This document shows, piece by piece, positions 34,231 to 42,061 of a DNA stretch of 64,000 nucleotides. This DNA is from Cohnella herbarum (lineage in GTDB: Bacteria > Bacillota > Bacilli > Paenibacillales > Paenibacillaceae), in NCBI RefSeq assembly GCF_012849095.1, contig NZ_CP051680.1:5766001-5830000 (forward strand), read 5' to 3'. How positions within the stretch are numbered: the stretch's first letter is position 1; the number at the start of each line of letters is the position of its first letter. The notes under the pieces are model-generated. The model worked only from the letters and a program-made list of their open reading frames with translations. It was not told the origin of the DNA and ran no database searches. The position numbers and the translations under genes were made by a program.

Positions 34231-37200
34231 TTACGCCAGACGCTCCGTATCTTGAGTCCGTTCCGCTAAAACTCGCATTAACCCTTTCAGAATGTGCATC
34301 TTCTGGAAGCAGAAAGCGAATGCTTGCTCTCTCGTCAGTTCCAGCAGTACGGTCCGTCGGATAGCCGTGCAATCCGCAGAACGAGGTTGCCCGTCGATCA
34401 GGGCCATTTCGCCGAAAATTTGACCGATACCAAGCATTGCCAGTTTCTCGGGGCCTTTATGGACTTGGATCGCTCCATCGATTATTCCGTACAGGGTATC
34501 CCCGTCATCGCCGACCGAGCAAACCTTCTCCCCGGGTTCGTAGACGGATTCTTCGGTCATCTGGGCAAGCGCGACGAAGTCCTCCTGAGAGCAATGGGCG
34601 AATAGGCTGATCTTCTGCAGCACCAGTATTCGCCTGATCATCGTTTCGTTCTTTCCGCTGGCATCTAGCGAATCCAGAGCGGCGCCGTCCGCGGCGGCGA
34701 TCTCCCGATCGGCCTCCGCGGCCGTTGAAGCGATCTTCTCGTTCGTAGAGCGCAATCGGAGCGATAATAGCTTCATCATAGCCATTGCGATTTCCGTGCG
34801 GTCGAAGATAATCTCGTAAAAGGCGTTAGACGTCAGCTCGTAGAGCGTGACATCCTCTTCCGCGATGACGGACGCTGATCTCGCTTTGTGCGTGATGACG
34901 CTCATTTCGCCGAAATAATCATAGGCGCCAAGCACCTTGACGCAGGTCGAGTCGATGTAGATGCCCGCGGTCCCCCGTTCGATCAGATACAGCGAGTCTC
35001 CGATATCGCCTTGGCGAACGATGGTCGTCCCCTTGATCTTCTCTACGGTTTGCAGCTGTTGCGCAATGTTGAATAAATCCCGTCCCGTTAATTCGGAGAA
35101 CAGCGACACTTTCTTCAAAAGCTGGACTTGGTTCATTAGTTTATCGGTAACGCGTTGTTCCTCGGATGCCCGCAAATACTCGATATTTCGATTGATCCAG
35201 GAATCGCCGAGTTCATAAAACCAGTCGAGGGCTTGATTCGCTAGCGCCGGCGAAGAGGATTCGTTCCTTCCGGCGATAGGAGACGAGATAATTCTAGTGA
35301 TATCGGCCCTTAATTTCCCGGCGAGAAGCTGGTCGACGACTTCAATCGCATTGGCTTGTTGCCTCGCGTTACCGTTGGTCCAACTGGTATAGACGGCGTT
35401 AATGGCTTTAGCGTCGTACAAGAAAGCCAACAATCGGAAGATCCTTCCGATGTGGCGCATCCTCATTTGTTCTAATGCTTCGCTTAGTTCGGCCGTCACG
35501 GTCGTGCGGGCGAGAGTTTGGCTGTGTCCCGTCCAATCCCAGTAGGTAGTGATTTCAAAGGAAATCAATTGTTCCGCTTGTTGCATGTCTACTTTAGCAA
35601 GGCCGGCATGGAGCCGGGTGGCCGATTCGAGGATCTTCTCCCGAAGCTCGGCGGACATGACCCTATAATGCCGCAACAACGAATCCAACGCGGCTTGCGT
35701 TCCTACTTTCTCCAGCACGCGCGGCAAATGCAGATTAGATTCCGCGGCTATTAAATAGGGCTCAAGAAGCGGAATGATAACCGCTTCGTCGTAGGCCTGC
35801 AGCGCGGCAACGGCTTGCTGACGGACTTTGCTATCTCTAAGAAGCGGTACGATAGAAGGGACCAGTTCCGGTACGCGCAGCAGGGCGGCGGATTCCAATG
35901 CCCGGATCCGAACGAAAGGGGACGAATCCCGCAGCATGGGAATCAATGGCTTATAGAAGCTTTGGATTCCGATTTGCCCGAATAGGCTTGCCATCGCTTT
36001 TCGTTCTTCTTCATGGTCGCTTTCCAGCAACTGTTTCAATACTCCGACCGCATGGAACATCCCCTCAATCCCGTAATACTTGACTAAGCCGACGATTGCA
36101 GCCGCGCGAATCGGGACTTCGGAATGTTCCAAATAGGCGATCATTCGATCCAGTTGCTCTTCCCGGGCATAAGCGGACAACGCCAAGATGGCATGGGCGC
36201 GAACTTCCGTATCGACAGGATCGGCAAGAAGGGGCTCAAGCTTGAGCTCTCCCCCGATAGGAACGGAAGACTGAACGAACTTCAGGGCTTCGATCCGCAT
36301 TTCCCGAACCGGATGCTCCAATAAACGCTCCAACTGCGCAAACATATCGAATTCGCGAATTCCGCTTAGGATAGAGAAGGCGTACAGTGCTTCCTGCTTC
36401 TCCTTGCTATACATGGCGGAAGTCAGGATCTGAATGCTGGCAGGATCGACGAAGTCGGGCTCGTCTTGAAGGTCCATGCCTTTGGATTGCAAAGTGGACA
36501 ACAGCATGGTTAAGTAGGTTTTCTTGATCTTGACCGCCGCGAAGATGCAGCCTGCGATCAATGCCAAAATAAAATAACTGAATTGCTCGACGGCAAACCA
36601 CTGCGATAACGCGATCAGGCTGATCGCGGCGATTCCTTTGGCGCCATTCCGCACGATGCCATCAAGGAAACCCTTGGCTTTGCCTCTCCATTCCGGAGGG
36701 ATCGGGAACATGATGAGCTGGCTAACGGAGGAATAGATCGTATCTCCCAACACCTTGTCGCTCGCTTTGACTGCCGTCGCGACGGCGAGGACGGGCATAA
36801 TCAATAGCGCGAGGCTTCCCGTGAACAGCAGGACGGGGAAGACGAGAATAGCCGTCATGACGCCGAAACGAGTAATTAATTTACCGGACACGAATAATTG
36901 CACGATAAGCGCCAGTATCCCGGCGAAGCCGTAGAAGCTTCCCATGAATCCGGCCAATTCTTCGTTCTGCAAGGAGCCTCTCAGGATGACTTTGAATTGG
37001 TAGTCGATGAGGGTTAAGGAGATGACTAACGTTCCGGCCATAATGGCGACGTATTTGAGATGGGGGACGCTGCGAAACAAGCCTTGCCGCTCTTGGTTCT
37101 CTTTGACCTTCGTCTTGGAAGAGGTAGTCTTGGAAGCTGGTTTAATGGCGAATGTCTCGGAGGGGTTCTTAATGCCTCGCATAAGTTTGAGAACGAATAC

Positions 37201-37782
37201 GAGACACAGCAGTTGGGCGACCGCATAAATGATAATTAAATTTTCCGTTCCGAGCGGTTGCACAAGCAACTTCAGTCCGAAGCCGCTTAGGATGCCTCCG
37301 ACTAGACCGCCGCTTCCGACCCAGCCGATCGTGCGTTTGGCTTTGCGTTGATCCATGATGGAGGTTGCGAATTGCCAGAAACAGACGATCATCAGGAAGT
37401 TCAATACGTCGTAGCCGACGTAGATGACGGGGAATACCCAATCATAACCGATCCCGACGGCAACTCGCGACGTGATCGCCAATAGGGAAGCCATGGCGAT
37501 TACCCCTACGACCAACTGGTCCGTGCGGTAGCGCCCGCATAATTTCTGATAGATAAATCCGGATACGAGAAGAGTTAGGGCTTGGGGTAAATACATATAA
37601 GATAAAGCGGAAGCGTCGAATCGGCTCAGAAATAAGGTGTCCGCGGCCGTGCGGCTGAGGGTCGAAGCGGAAACGACGAAAAATAAATAGCCGAATAGAA
37701 GAATGATCTTCGTATACTCGGCGCGATCGGACCGATATTGGTTCGCAATCAGGGCAAAAGGATTTCCGATGCTGCTCGACAC
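34231..37782 (-). CDS. ATP/ADP-translocase-like membrane protein fused to HEAT repeats and two cNMP-binding domains
   Basis: An 1183-residue multidomain protein. Residues about 20-430 hold around 12 membrane helices and resemble the nucleotide transporter (NTT/Npt1, TLC) branch of the MFS fold, e.g. SASTLSRTAADTLFLSRFDASALSYMYLP and NLIIIYAVAQLLCLVFVL, with IPPEWRGKAKGFLDGIVRNGAKG. Residues about 440-870 are HEAT-like helical repeats (AIVGLVKYYG, IRALESAALLRVPELVPSIVPLLRDSKVR). Then come two cyclic-nucleotide-binding domains, about 895-1010 (FGEMSVITHKARSASV) and about 1055-1175 (FGEMALIDGQPRSADC); the second keeps the full phosphate-binding cassette. Start is GTG with GGGAGGAAAG upstream. 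Transport of nucleotides by this protein is unproven. It is monocistronic and divergent from a lipoprotein gene. Confidence 0.85.
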   Translation of the reverse strand: MSSSIGNPFALIANQYRSDRAEYTKIILLFGYLFFVVSASTLSRTAADTLFLSRFDASALSYMYLPQALTLLVSGFIYQKLCGRYRTDQLVVGVIAMASLLAITSRVAVGIGYDWVFPVIYVGYDVLNFLMIVCFWQFATSIMDQRKAKRTIGWVGSGGLVGGILSGFGLKLLVQPLGTENLIIIYAVAQLLCLVFVLKLMRGIKNPSETFAIKPASKTTSSKTKVKENQERQGLFRSVPHLKYVAIMAGTLVISLTLIDYQFKVILRGSLQNEELAGFMGSFYGFAGILALIVQLFVSGKLITRFGVMTAILVFPVLLFTGSLALLIMPVLAVATAVKASDKVLGDTIYSSVSQLIMFPIPPEWRGKAKGFLDGIVRNGAKGIAAISLIALSQWFAVEQFSYFILALIAGCIFAAVKIKKTYLTMLLSTLQSKGMDLQDEPDFVDPASIQILTSAMYSKEKQEALYAFSILSGIREFDMFAQLERLLEHPVREMRIEALKFVQSSVPIGGELKLEPLLADPVDTEVRAHAILALSAYAREEQLDRMIAYLEHSEVPIRAAAIVGLVKYYGIEGMFHAVGVLKQLLESDHEEERKAMASLFGQIGIQSFYKPLIPMLRDSSPFVRIRALESAALLRVPELVPSIVPLLRDSKVRQQAVAALQAYDEAVIIPLLEPYLIAAESNLHLPRVLEKVGTQAALDSLLRHYRVMSAELREKILESATRLHAGLAKVDMQQAEQLISFEITTYWDWTGHSQTLARTTVTAELSEALEQMRMRHIGRIFRLLAFLYDAKAINAVYTSWTNGNARQQANAIEVVDQLLAGKLRADITRIISSPIAGRNESSSPALANQALDWFYELGDSWINRNIEYLRASEEQRVTDKLMNQVQLLKKVSLFSELTGRDLFNIAQQLQTVEKIKGTTIVRQGDIGDSLYLIERGTAGIYIDSTCVKVLGAYDYFGEMSVITHKARSASVIAEEDVTLYELTSNAFYEIIFDRTEIAMAMMKLLSLRLRSTNEKIASTAAEADREIAAADGAALDSLDASGKNETMIRRILVLQKISLFAHCSQEDFVALAQMTEESVYEPGEKVCSVGDDGDTLYGIIDGAIQVHKGPEKLAMLGIGQIFGEMALIDGQPRSADCTAIRRTVLLELTREQAFAFCFQKMHILKGLMRVLAERTQDTERLA

Positions 37783-37956
37783 GGTTCTTTCCTCCCGATT
37801 CTCTTAACTGCCGCAAGGCTCTTAATGAATCAGTATAAGGGATAGTGGGATATTATGAACCCATTTTCTAGAAATATTTTTGCGAAAAAGGGAACCATTC
37901 GACATGTATCCCTGTCTAATGGGTAAAGAGAAGAATGGACAGAGGTGGATGAGGAT

Positions 37957-38844
37957 ATGGGAAACAACATGAAGAGAAGGATTATTGCCCTCGCTATAGG
38001 GATTACGCTAGCGATGACTTTAGCGGCTTGCAGCAAGACGGAAAATTCGCAACCATCGCCATCGGCGTCTCCTTCGGAATCGGGGAAGGAAACAGGCGAA
38101 GTTGGGGAAGCGACGGAATCGACGGAATCAACGGTACAGCCACCCGGTCAATCGGAGGAACAAGCGTCAAGCGAACCCCGGTCTTTGGAGGTAATCGCGA
38201 CCGAAGACGCGGAGAAATTCCTGGGTGTGCTGAAGAAGGAGGATACGGAGAAATTGTCCGGCCTTATGGTGCATGCGGAGAATGAATATGGGCCTGATAC
38301 GATGAAAACCGTCATTGAAGGATTCCGATTGTATTTCGATAAACTAGCCGACTTGAAGCTTAACTTCGATTCGAATCAACAGACCGAGGAATATTACGTT
38401 GAGAACTTCGTGATTTCAGGGTTGAAGTCAGGGAAAGAACGCTCTATTCCTTTCCAAGTGAAGTACTCCAAGAAAGGCGGTTTCGCCGCCGTGCAAAGCG
38501 ATAATAACCGTGAGCCTTTGTTCGATTCCCCGCTTATCGGTCTATATCCTTATATGGTGAGAGACGCGGGTAAGTACGTGGAGGCTTTGGCGCAGAAGGA
38601 CGGGGATAGCGTAGCGATTCACCTGGGTATGGACGAATCTACGGACGAAGCCAAATCCGTTGTCAGGCAATTGCTTCAAGCTTACGAAGGGAAGCTAGAC
38701 CTAGGGACGACCAAGGTCGTTCCGGTAGATTACGACGAGAACCGGAAGCAGTTCTTGTTCGATCTTCGCGATGGCAAGAAACAATCTCACGGCATTGCGG
38801 TGGATGCTTCAACCTATCATATTTTGGATGAGTGGGCTCAATAA
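37957..38844 (+). CDS. Hypothetical lipoprotein
   Basis: A 295-residue exported lipoprotein: MGNNMKRRIIALAIG with lipobox TLAAC (Cys near 27), a long Ser/Glu/Thr-rich tether (to about 75), then an alpha/beta region with two similar halves, one around EDAEKFLGVLKKEDTEKLSGLM and one around DAGKYVEALAQKDGDSVAIHLG. These duplicated NTF2-like/TcaA-like modules suggest an envelope-associated binding protein; the function is unknown. GATGAGGAT precedes ATG 37957; an in-frame GTG four codons upstream is less likely. Confidence 0.75.
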   Translation: MGNNMKRRIIALAIGITLAMTLAACSKTENSQPSPSASPSESGKETGEVGEATESTESTVQPPGQSEEQASSEPRSLEVIATEDAEKFLGVLKKEDTEKLSGLMVHAENEYGPDTMKTVIEGFRLYFDKLADLKLNFDSNQQTEEYYVENFVISGLKSGKERSIPFQVKYSKKGGFAAVQSDNNREPLFDSPLIGLYPYMVRDAGKYVEALAQKDGDSVAIHLGMDESTDEAKSVVRQLLQAYEGKLDLGTTKVVPVDYDENRKQFLFDLRDGKKQSHGIAVDASTYHILDEWAQ

Positions 38845-38878
38845 ATGGTGGAATAGAGCGCAGAAATCGAAAAGAAAA

Positions 38879-39074
38879 AATAACGTTATCTCGTACCGCT
38901 AATCGTCCCCAAAGTTACCCAGAGAGCCGCAATAACGTTATGCCATAACGTTAGCTCTCATCAGAAGAAGGAAAAGGACAGATTTCAAAGAAATAACGTT
39001 ATACTATACCGCAAATTGACCCGAAGCCATCTGGAGATCCGAATTAACGTTATGTCATAGCGTTATCTCTCACC
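38879..39074. repeat. Tandem pair of intergenic repeat units (family 'TAACGTTA', locus B)
   Basis: Unit 1 (38879-38961) and unit 2 (38976-39074) each begin AATAACGTTAT, contain a TACCGC(T/A)AAT core and end with one or two more TAACGTTA/TAGCGTTA boxes followed by CTCTCA. Unit 2 is nearly the same as locus C over its whole length, including a leading GGACAGATT. The motif ATAACGTTAT is itself palindromic. Confidence 0.75.
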
Positions 39075-39136
39075 ACGTAAGAGGAGAAACGCTCTGTTTT
39101 CGGGATGGAAATGTAAGAAACATATCCTTTAGAATC

Positions 39137-39181
39137 AAAGACCTGTTCCGCCTCTAACTTGGCGCGACAGGTCTTTTTTTT
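39137..39181 (+). terminator. Rho-independent terminator
   Basis: AAAGACCTGT pairs with ACAGGTCTTT and is followed by a run of eight T. It is the first terminator downstream of the lipoprotein gene, beyond the repeat pair. Confidence 0.85.
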
Positions 39182-39216
39182 CGAAGTACTCGCACTTTCC
39201 AATCTTACTGCTAATT

Positions 39217-39459
39217 TCAGAAACCCAAGTCCAACGTTTTCCCCGTCTCGACTAACGTCTTAATGCTGCTTAGAATCATCCACCAAGCACCGTCGCTTGT
39301 CGCGATCATCGGATGGTTTTCCGTCCAATTGTCGTTGACCACCGTCAGCTTGACGCATTTTGCCCATCTCTTCAAGCGTGAAAGTGATTCTACTCTCCAA
39401 TAATTCGTGGTCAGGATGGGACGGCCCGGGGTGGTCGGTCTGACTTTCCCCTCCGTCAT
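39217..39459 (-). pseudogene. SRPBCC/AHSA1 family remnant, frameshifted
   Basis: The C-terminal part reads CVKLTVVNDNWTEN...WWMILSSIKTLVETGKTLDLGF, the end of an Aha1-like SRPBCC ligand-binding domain. The upstream part of that domain (SRITFTLEEMGK) is in another frame: one extra base in an A run (plus-strand TTTT, 39358-39361) separates them. The N-terminal half of the family (normally about 140-160 residues) is missing, with the exporter gene starting only seven bases away. It is therefore a decayed fragment, perhaps left by the rearrangement that brought in the DrrAB-like genes. Confidence 0.7.
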
Positions 39460-39465
39460 CGCGCG

Positions 39466-40287
39466 TTATTTTTTATTCCTGTACAAGTACATAGTCAGCG
39501 GCGCAAAAACGACAACCAGGCCTAACGAGACGATCAGAACGACGGAGATCTGCCCGCTCGTCACCGTACCATGGGTCAATCCTCTTACGGCATCCACGAC
39601 AAGAGTAATGGGATTAAGATCCACGACCTTTTGCAGCCAACCCGGCATAGTCGACGTATCCACCAGCACGCTGCTCAGAAAGGTAAGCGGGAACAGCAGC
39701 AGCATGCTAATGCCCATTAATGCTTTTTCCGTGCGTACTATGAGACCTAAGAAGGTCCAAATCCAAGATAAGCTGAAAGCAAAGACTAAGAGGAGCAATA
39801 CGCCTACAACTAAGCCTCCGAATCCGTTATCAGGACTAAAGCCAAGAATATAACCGAGCGCGATCATGATGGCCGAGGCGAACGAGTAGCGTACGACATC
39901 TACGAGCAAAGCCCCGACTAATGCGGCCGGACGCCAGAAGGGCAACGTTCGAAATCGGTCGAAGATCCCTTTCTGGATATCTTTGTTCAGATCCATTCCC
40001 GTATACATGGTAATCATCGTAACCGACATGACAAGAATTCCCGGCAGAACGAAGTCCAGATATTCGCCCGTGGATCCTGCGATTGCCCCGCCGAACAAGT
40101 AAGTGAACATCAATAAGAAGATGACCGGAAAAACGGTAACGTCGAATAATTGTTCCGGAACGTATTTGATCTTCAATAAGGCACGCCAACCGAGCGTTAA
40201 GGAGGCGCTTAACGGACCGGGCTTACTAGGTCGCTGCGACAGTATCAATATTTTATAATCGGGTTGATTATCCTGCTTGACCGACAT
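39466..40287 (-). CDS. ABC-2 type exporter permease (DrrB-like)
   Basis: A 273-residue membrane protein with six helices and the ABC-2/DrrB pattern: FDVTVFPVIFLLMFTYLFGGAIAG, LPGILVMSVTMITMYTGMDLNKDIQKGIFDRFRTLP and FPLTFLSSVLVDTSTMPGWLQKVVDLNP. It forms the channel of a drug or lipid exporter with the ATPase encoded just upstream. The ATG at 40287 has AGGAGG five bases upstream and lies inside the ATPase gene, a 20-base overlap that implies translational coupling. Confidence 0.92.
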   Translation of the reverse strand: MSVKQDNQPDYKILILSQRPSKPGPLSASLTLGWRALLKIKYVPEQLFDVTVFPVIFLLMFTYLFGGAIAGSTGEYLDFVLPGILVMSVTMITMYTGMDLNKDIQKGIFDRFRTLPFWRPAALVGALLVDVVRYSFASAIMIALGYILGFSPDNGFGGLVVGVLLLLVFAFSLSWIWTFLGLIVRTEKALMGISMLLLFPLTFLSSVLVDTSTMPGWLQKVVDLNPITLVVDAVRGLTHGTVTSGQISVVLIVSLGLVVVFAPLTMYLYRNKK

Positions 40288-41272
40288 TGGCTTCCTCCTC
40301 ATTCGTTTCGGATTGACCGGTTGTCTTGCCCGTCAGCGTCAAGAAGACTTCGTCTAAACTCGGCTGTCCCATCGAGAAGTCCGAGATTTGCACATTTTCC
40401 GCTACGAGTCTGCCGATGGCGGAGGCGGCTTCGCCATGGTTGGCAATATGGACGACTAGCTTAAGCAATCTCTCATCCCTCTCGACAAGCTCAGTCGTTG
40501 TTTCCTGTAGAATTCGCCATGCTTTGGCCAGACCTTCCAGGGATTGAATGTGAACCGTCAGTTTTCCTGCGCCTACCGATGCTTTCAATTCCTTGCTGGT
40601 TCCCTCGGCTATCATTCGACCGTGGTCGATGACTCCGATGCGATCCGCTAGCTGATCGGCTTCCTCTAGGTACTGCGTCGTTAGAAAAACGGTTGTTCCG
40701 TTATCGACAAGCGCCCGAATGATGTCCCATACCTGATTTCTGCTTCGGGGATCGAGTCCGGTCGTTGGTTCGTCTAGGAATAGCAAGTCCGGAGACGTCA
40801 CGATACTGGCGGCAATATCGATGCGTCTTCGCATTCCTCCCGAATATTTTTTCACTTGGCGTTTGGCGGCATCCTCAAGTTCGAATGCCCTCAACAAGTC
40901 ATTCGCGCGGGATAGCGCTCCTTTTCGAGAAAAGCCGACAAGGCGGGCAATGAGGATCAGATTTTCTATACCCGACAAATCCTCGTCCACGGATGCGAAC
41001 TGGCCGGTTAAGCTTATGCGCTCCCTGACTTGATTCGCTTCTTTGGCCAAATCATAGCCCATGACCTTCGCCGAACCCTCATCGGGACGTAACAATGTCG
41101 TTAGCATTCGGATAGTCGTCGTTTTGCCGGCACCGTTCGGTCCAAGAAATCCATAAATCGAACCTCGCGGAACTTTCAGAGATATGCCATCGACGACGCG
41201 GAGATCTCCGAATTTCTTCACCAGACGGTCAGCTTCAATCGCAAACTCATTAGAAGCACCTAAGTTCCTCAT
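40268..41272 (-). CDS. ABC exporter ATPase (DrrA-like)
   Basis: A 334-residue ATPase: Walker A GPNGAGKTT (about 44-52), Q loop, signature YSGGMRRRIDIA, Walker B LLFLDEPTTGLD and the H-loop LTTQYLEEADQLADR, followed by a DrrA-type C-terminal domain (about 230-325) with SDFSMGQPSLDEVFLTLTGK. It powers the DrrB-like permease; such pairs export antibiotics or other amphiphiles and often confer self-resistance. GAGAGGGG precedes the ATG. No regulator gene is adjacent. Confidence 0.93.
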   Translation of the reverse strand: MRNLGASNEFAIEADRLVKKFGDLRVVDGISLKVPRGSIYGFLGPNGAGKTTTIRMLTTLLRPDEGSAKVMGYDLAKEANQVRERISLTGQFASVDEDLSGIENLILIARLVGFSRKGALSRANDLLRAFELEDAAKRQVKKYSGGMRRRIDIAASIVTSPDLLFLDEPTTGLDPRSRNQVWDIIRALVDNGTTVFLTTQYLEEADQLADRIGVIDHGRMIAEGTSKELKASVGAGKLTVHIQSLEGLAKAWRILQETTTELVERDERLLKLVVHIANHGEAASAIGRLVAENVQISDFSMGQPSLDEVFLTLTGKTTGQSETNEEEANVGQAG

Positions 41273-42002
41273 TTTTACCCCTCTCTAAGCCTGAATTTAA
41301 TCCCATTTATTCACATTTTTTCAGACAGCTTAACTTTAGCAGATTCGAATGGGATTTATTTCTTTTCGATTGCTATTTTGACTGCGCATGAAACGTTTTA
41401 ATTGGGATTGGGATAAGAAGTGGGGAGGAGTGGTTGCTTTGAGCGAGGGGGTTGTCCGAATATTTACGGGAGAAGGGGTAGCGGCTTATTGGTAGGGGTG
41501 CGAGGGCAGCCCGTTCTAATGTTCAAACTGAGGTTGGGTGACTGGGCGAGCGAGAGAGTGGAAGGTCGGATGGGTTGGAAGGCTGGGTGACTGGCGAAGA
41601 TTGTGGTAGAGGACTGACATCCACCGCTGTAATATCGAATAACGGAACCTCGGAGGCTGTCGATTAAATATGCAGTTTTTAACTTTAAAGGACACATATA
41701 GAATGTAAGTGATTTTTCGGATAAAATTACAGAATCAGGGCTCAAATCGCGATTTGTGTATGAAATTTCGCATTGAATCGACTGATTCGATGTGCGCGCT
41801 GCTCATTATGTATGATATTTCGCATATATCTTGTGGTCTCCTGCAGATTTTCGATGTTATGAACAGTTAATCGACAGCCTCCCCCATGCCGCTAACGCTT
41901 CCAGACTACCGAATGATTGGAGAATAACGGCACGATGTGCCGTTATTGGAAATCACGATACCTCATGATGGTCCATCCAACCACTCCCGCTGCTCTGAAA
42001 CC
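41273..42002. other. Long gene-free spacer with short repeats
   Basis: I see no convincing gene in this spacer. Its base composition varies sharply, with a G-rich stretch (41420-41600) and an AT-rich stretch (41640-41870). It contains TATGAAATTTCGCAT (41759-41773) and TATGATATTTCGCAT (41811-41825), and a perfect hairpin AATAACGGCAC-GAT-GTGCCGTTATT at 41923-41947. The last could act as a terminator-like or repeat element. Confidence 0.55.
41923..41947. repeat. Perfect 11-base inverted repeat
   Basis: AATAACGGCAC and GTGCCGTTATT flank GAT. The arms share AATAACG with the intergenic repeat family described at loci A-C, so it may be a relative. Confidence 0.55.
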
Positions 42003-42046
42003 CCAAAATCGCCGGAATAGTCCGATCAAACTGGACCAATCCGGCG
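42003..42046 (-). terminator. Terminator of topB
   Basis: On the minus strand CGCCGGATTGGTCC pairs with GGACTATTCCGGCG (one mismatch pair inside) and is followed by ATTTTGGGG. It lies 16 bases after the topB stop. Confidence 0.7.
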
Positions 42047-42061
42047 AAAGTTATCGCAACC

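Larger units (their letters stand above)
38845..39216. other. Gene-free spacer with repeats and terminator
   Basis: This 372-base spacer holds the two locus B repeat units and the terminator of the lipoprotein gene (both listed separately). No gene was seen in it. Confidence 0.6.

Noticed and set aside
41464..41745. A 93-codon open frame in the long spacer
   Set aside because: No ribosome site, low-complexity Pro/Ser-rich translation and no family resemblance.
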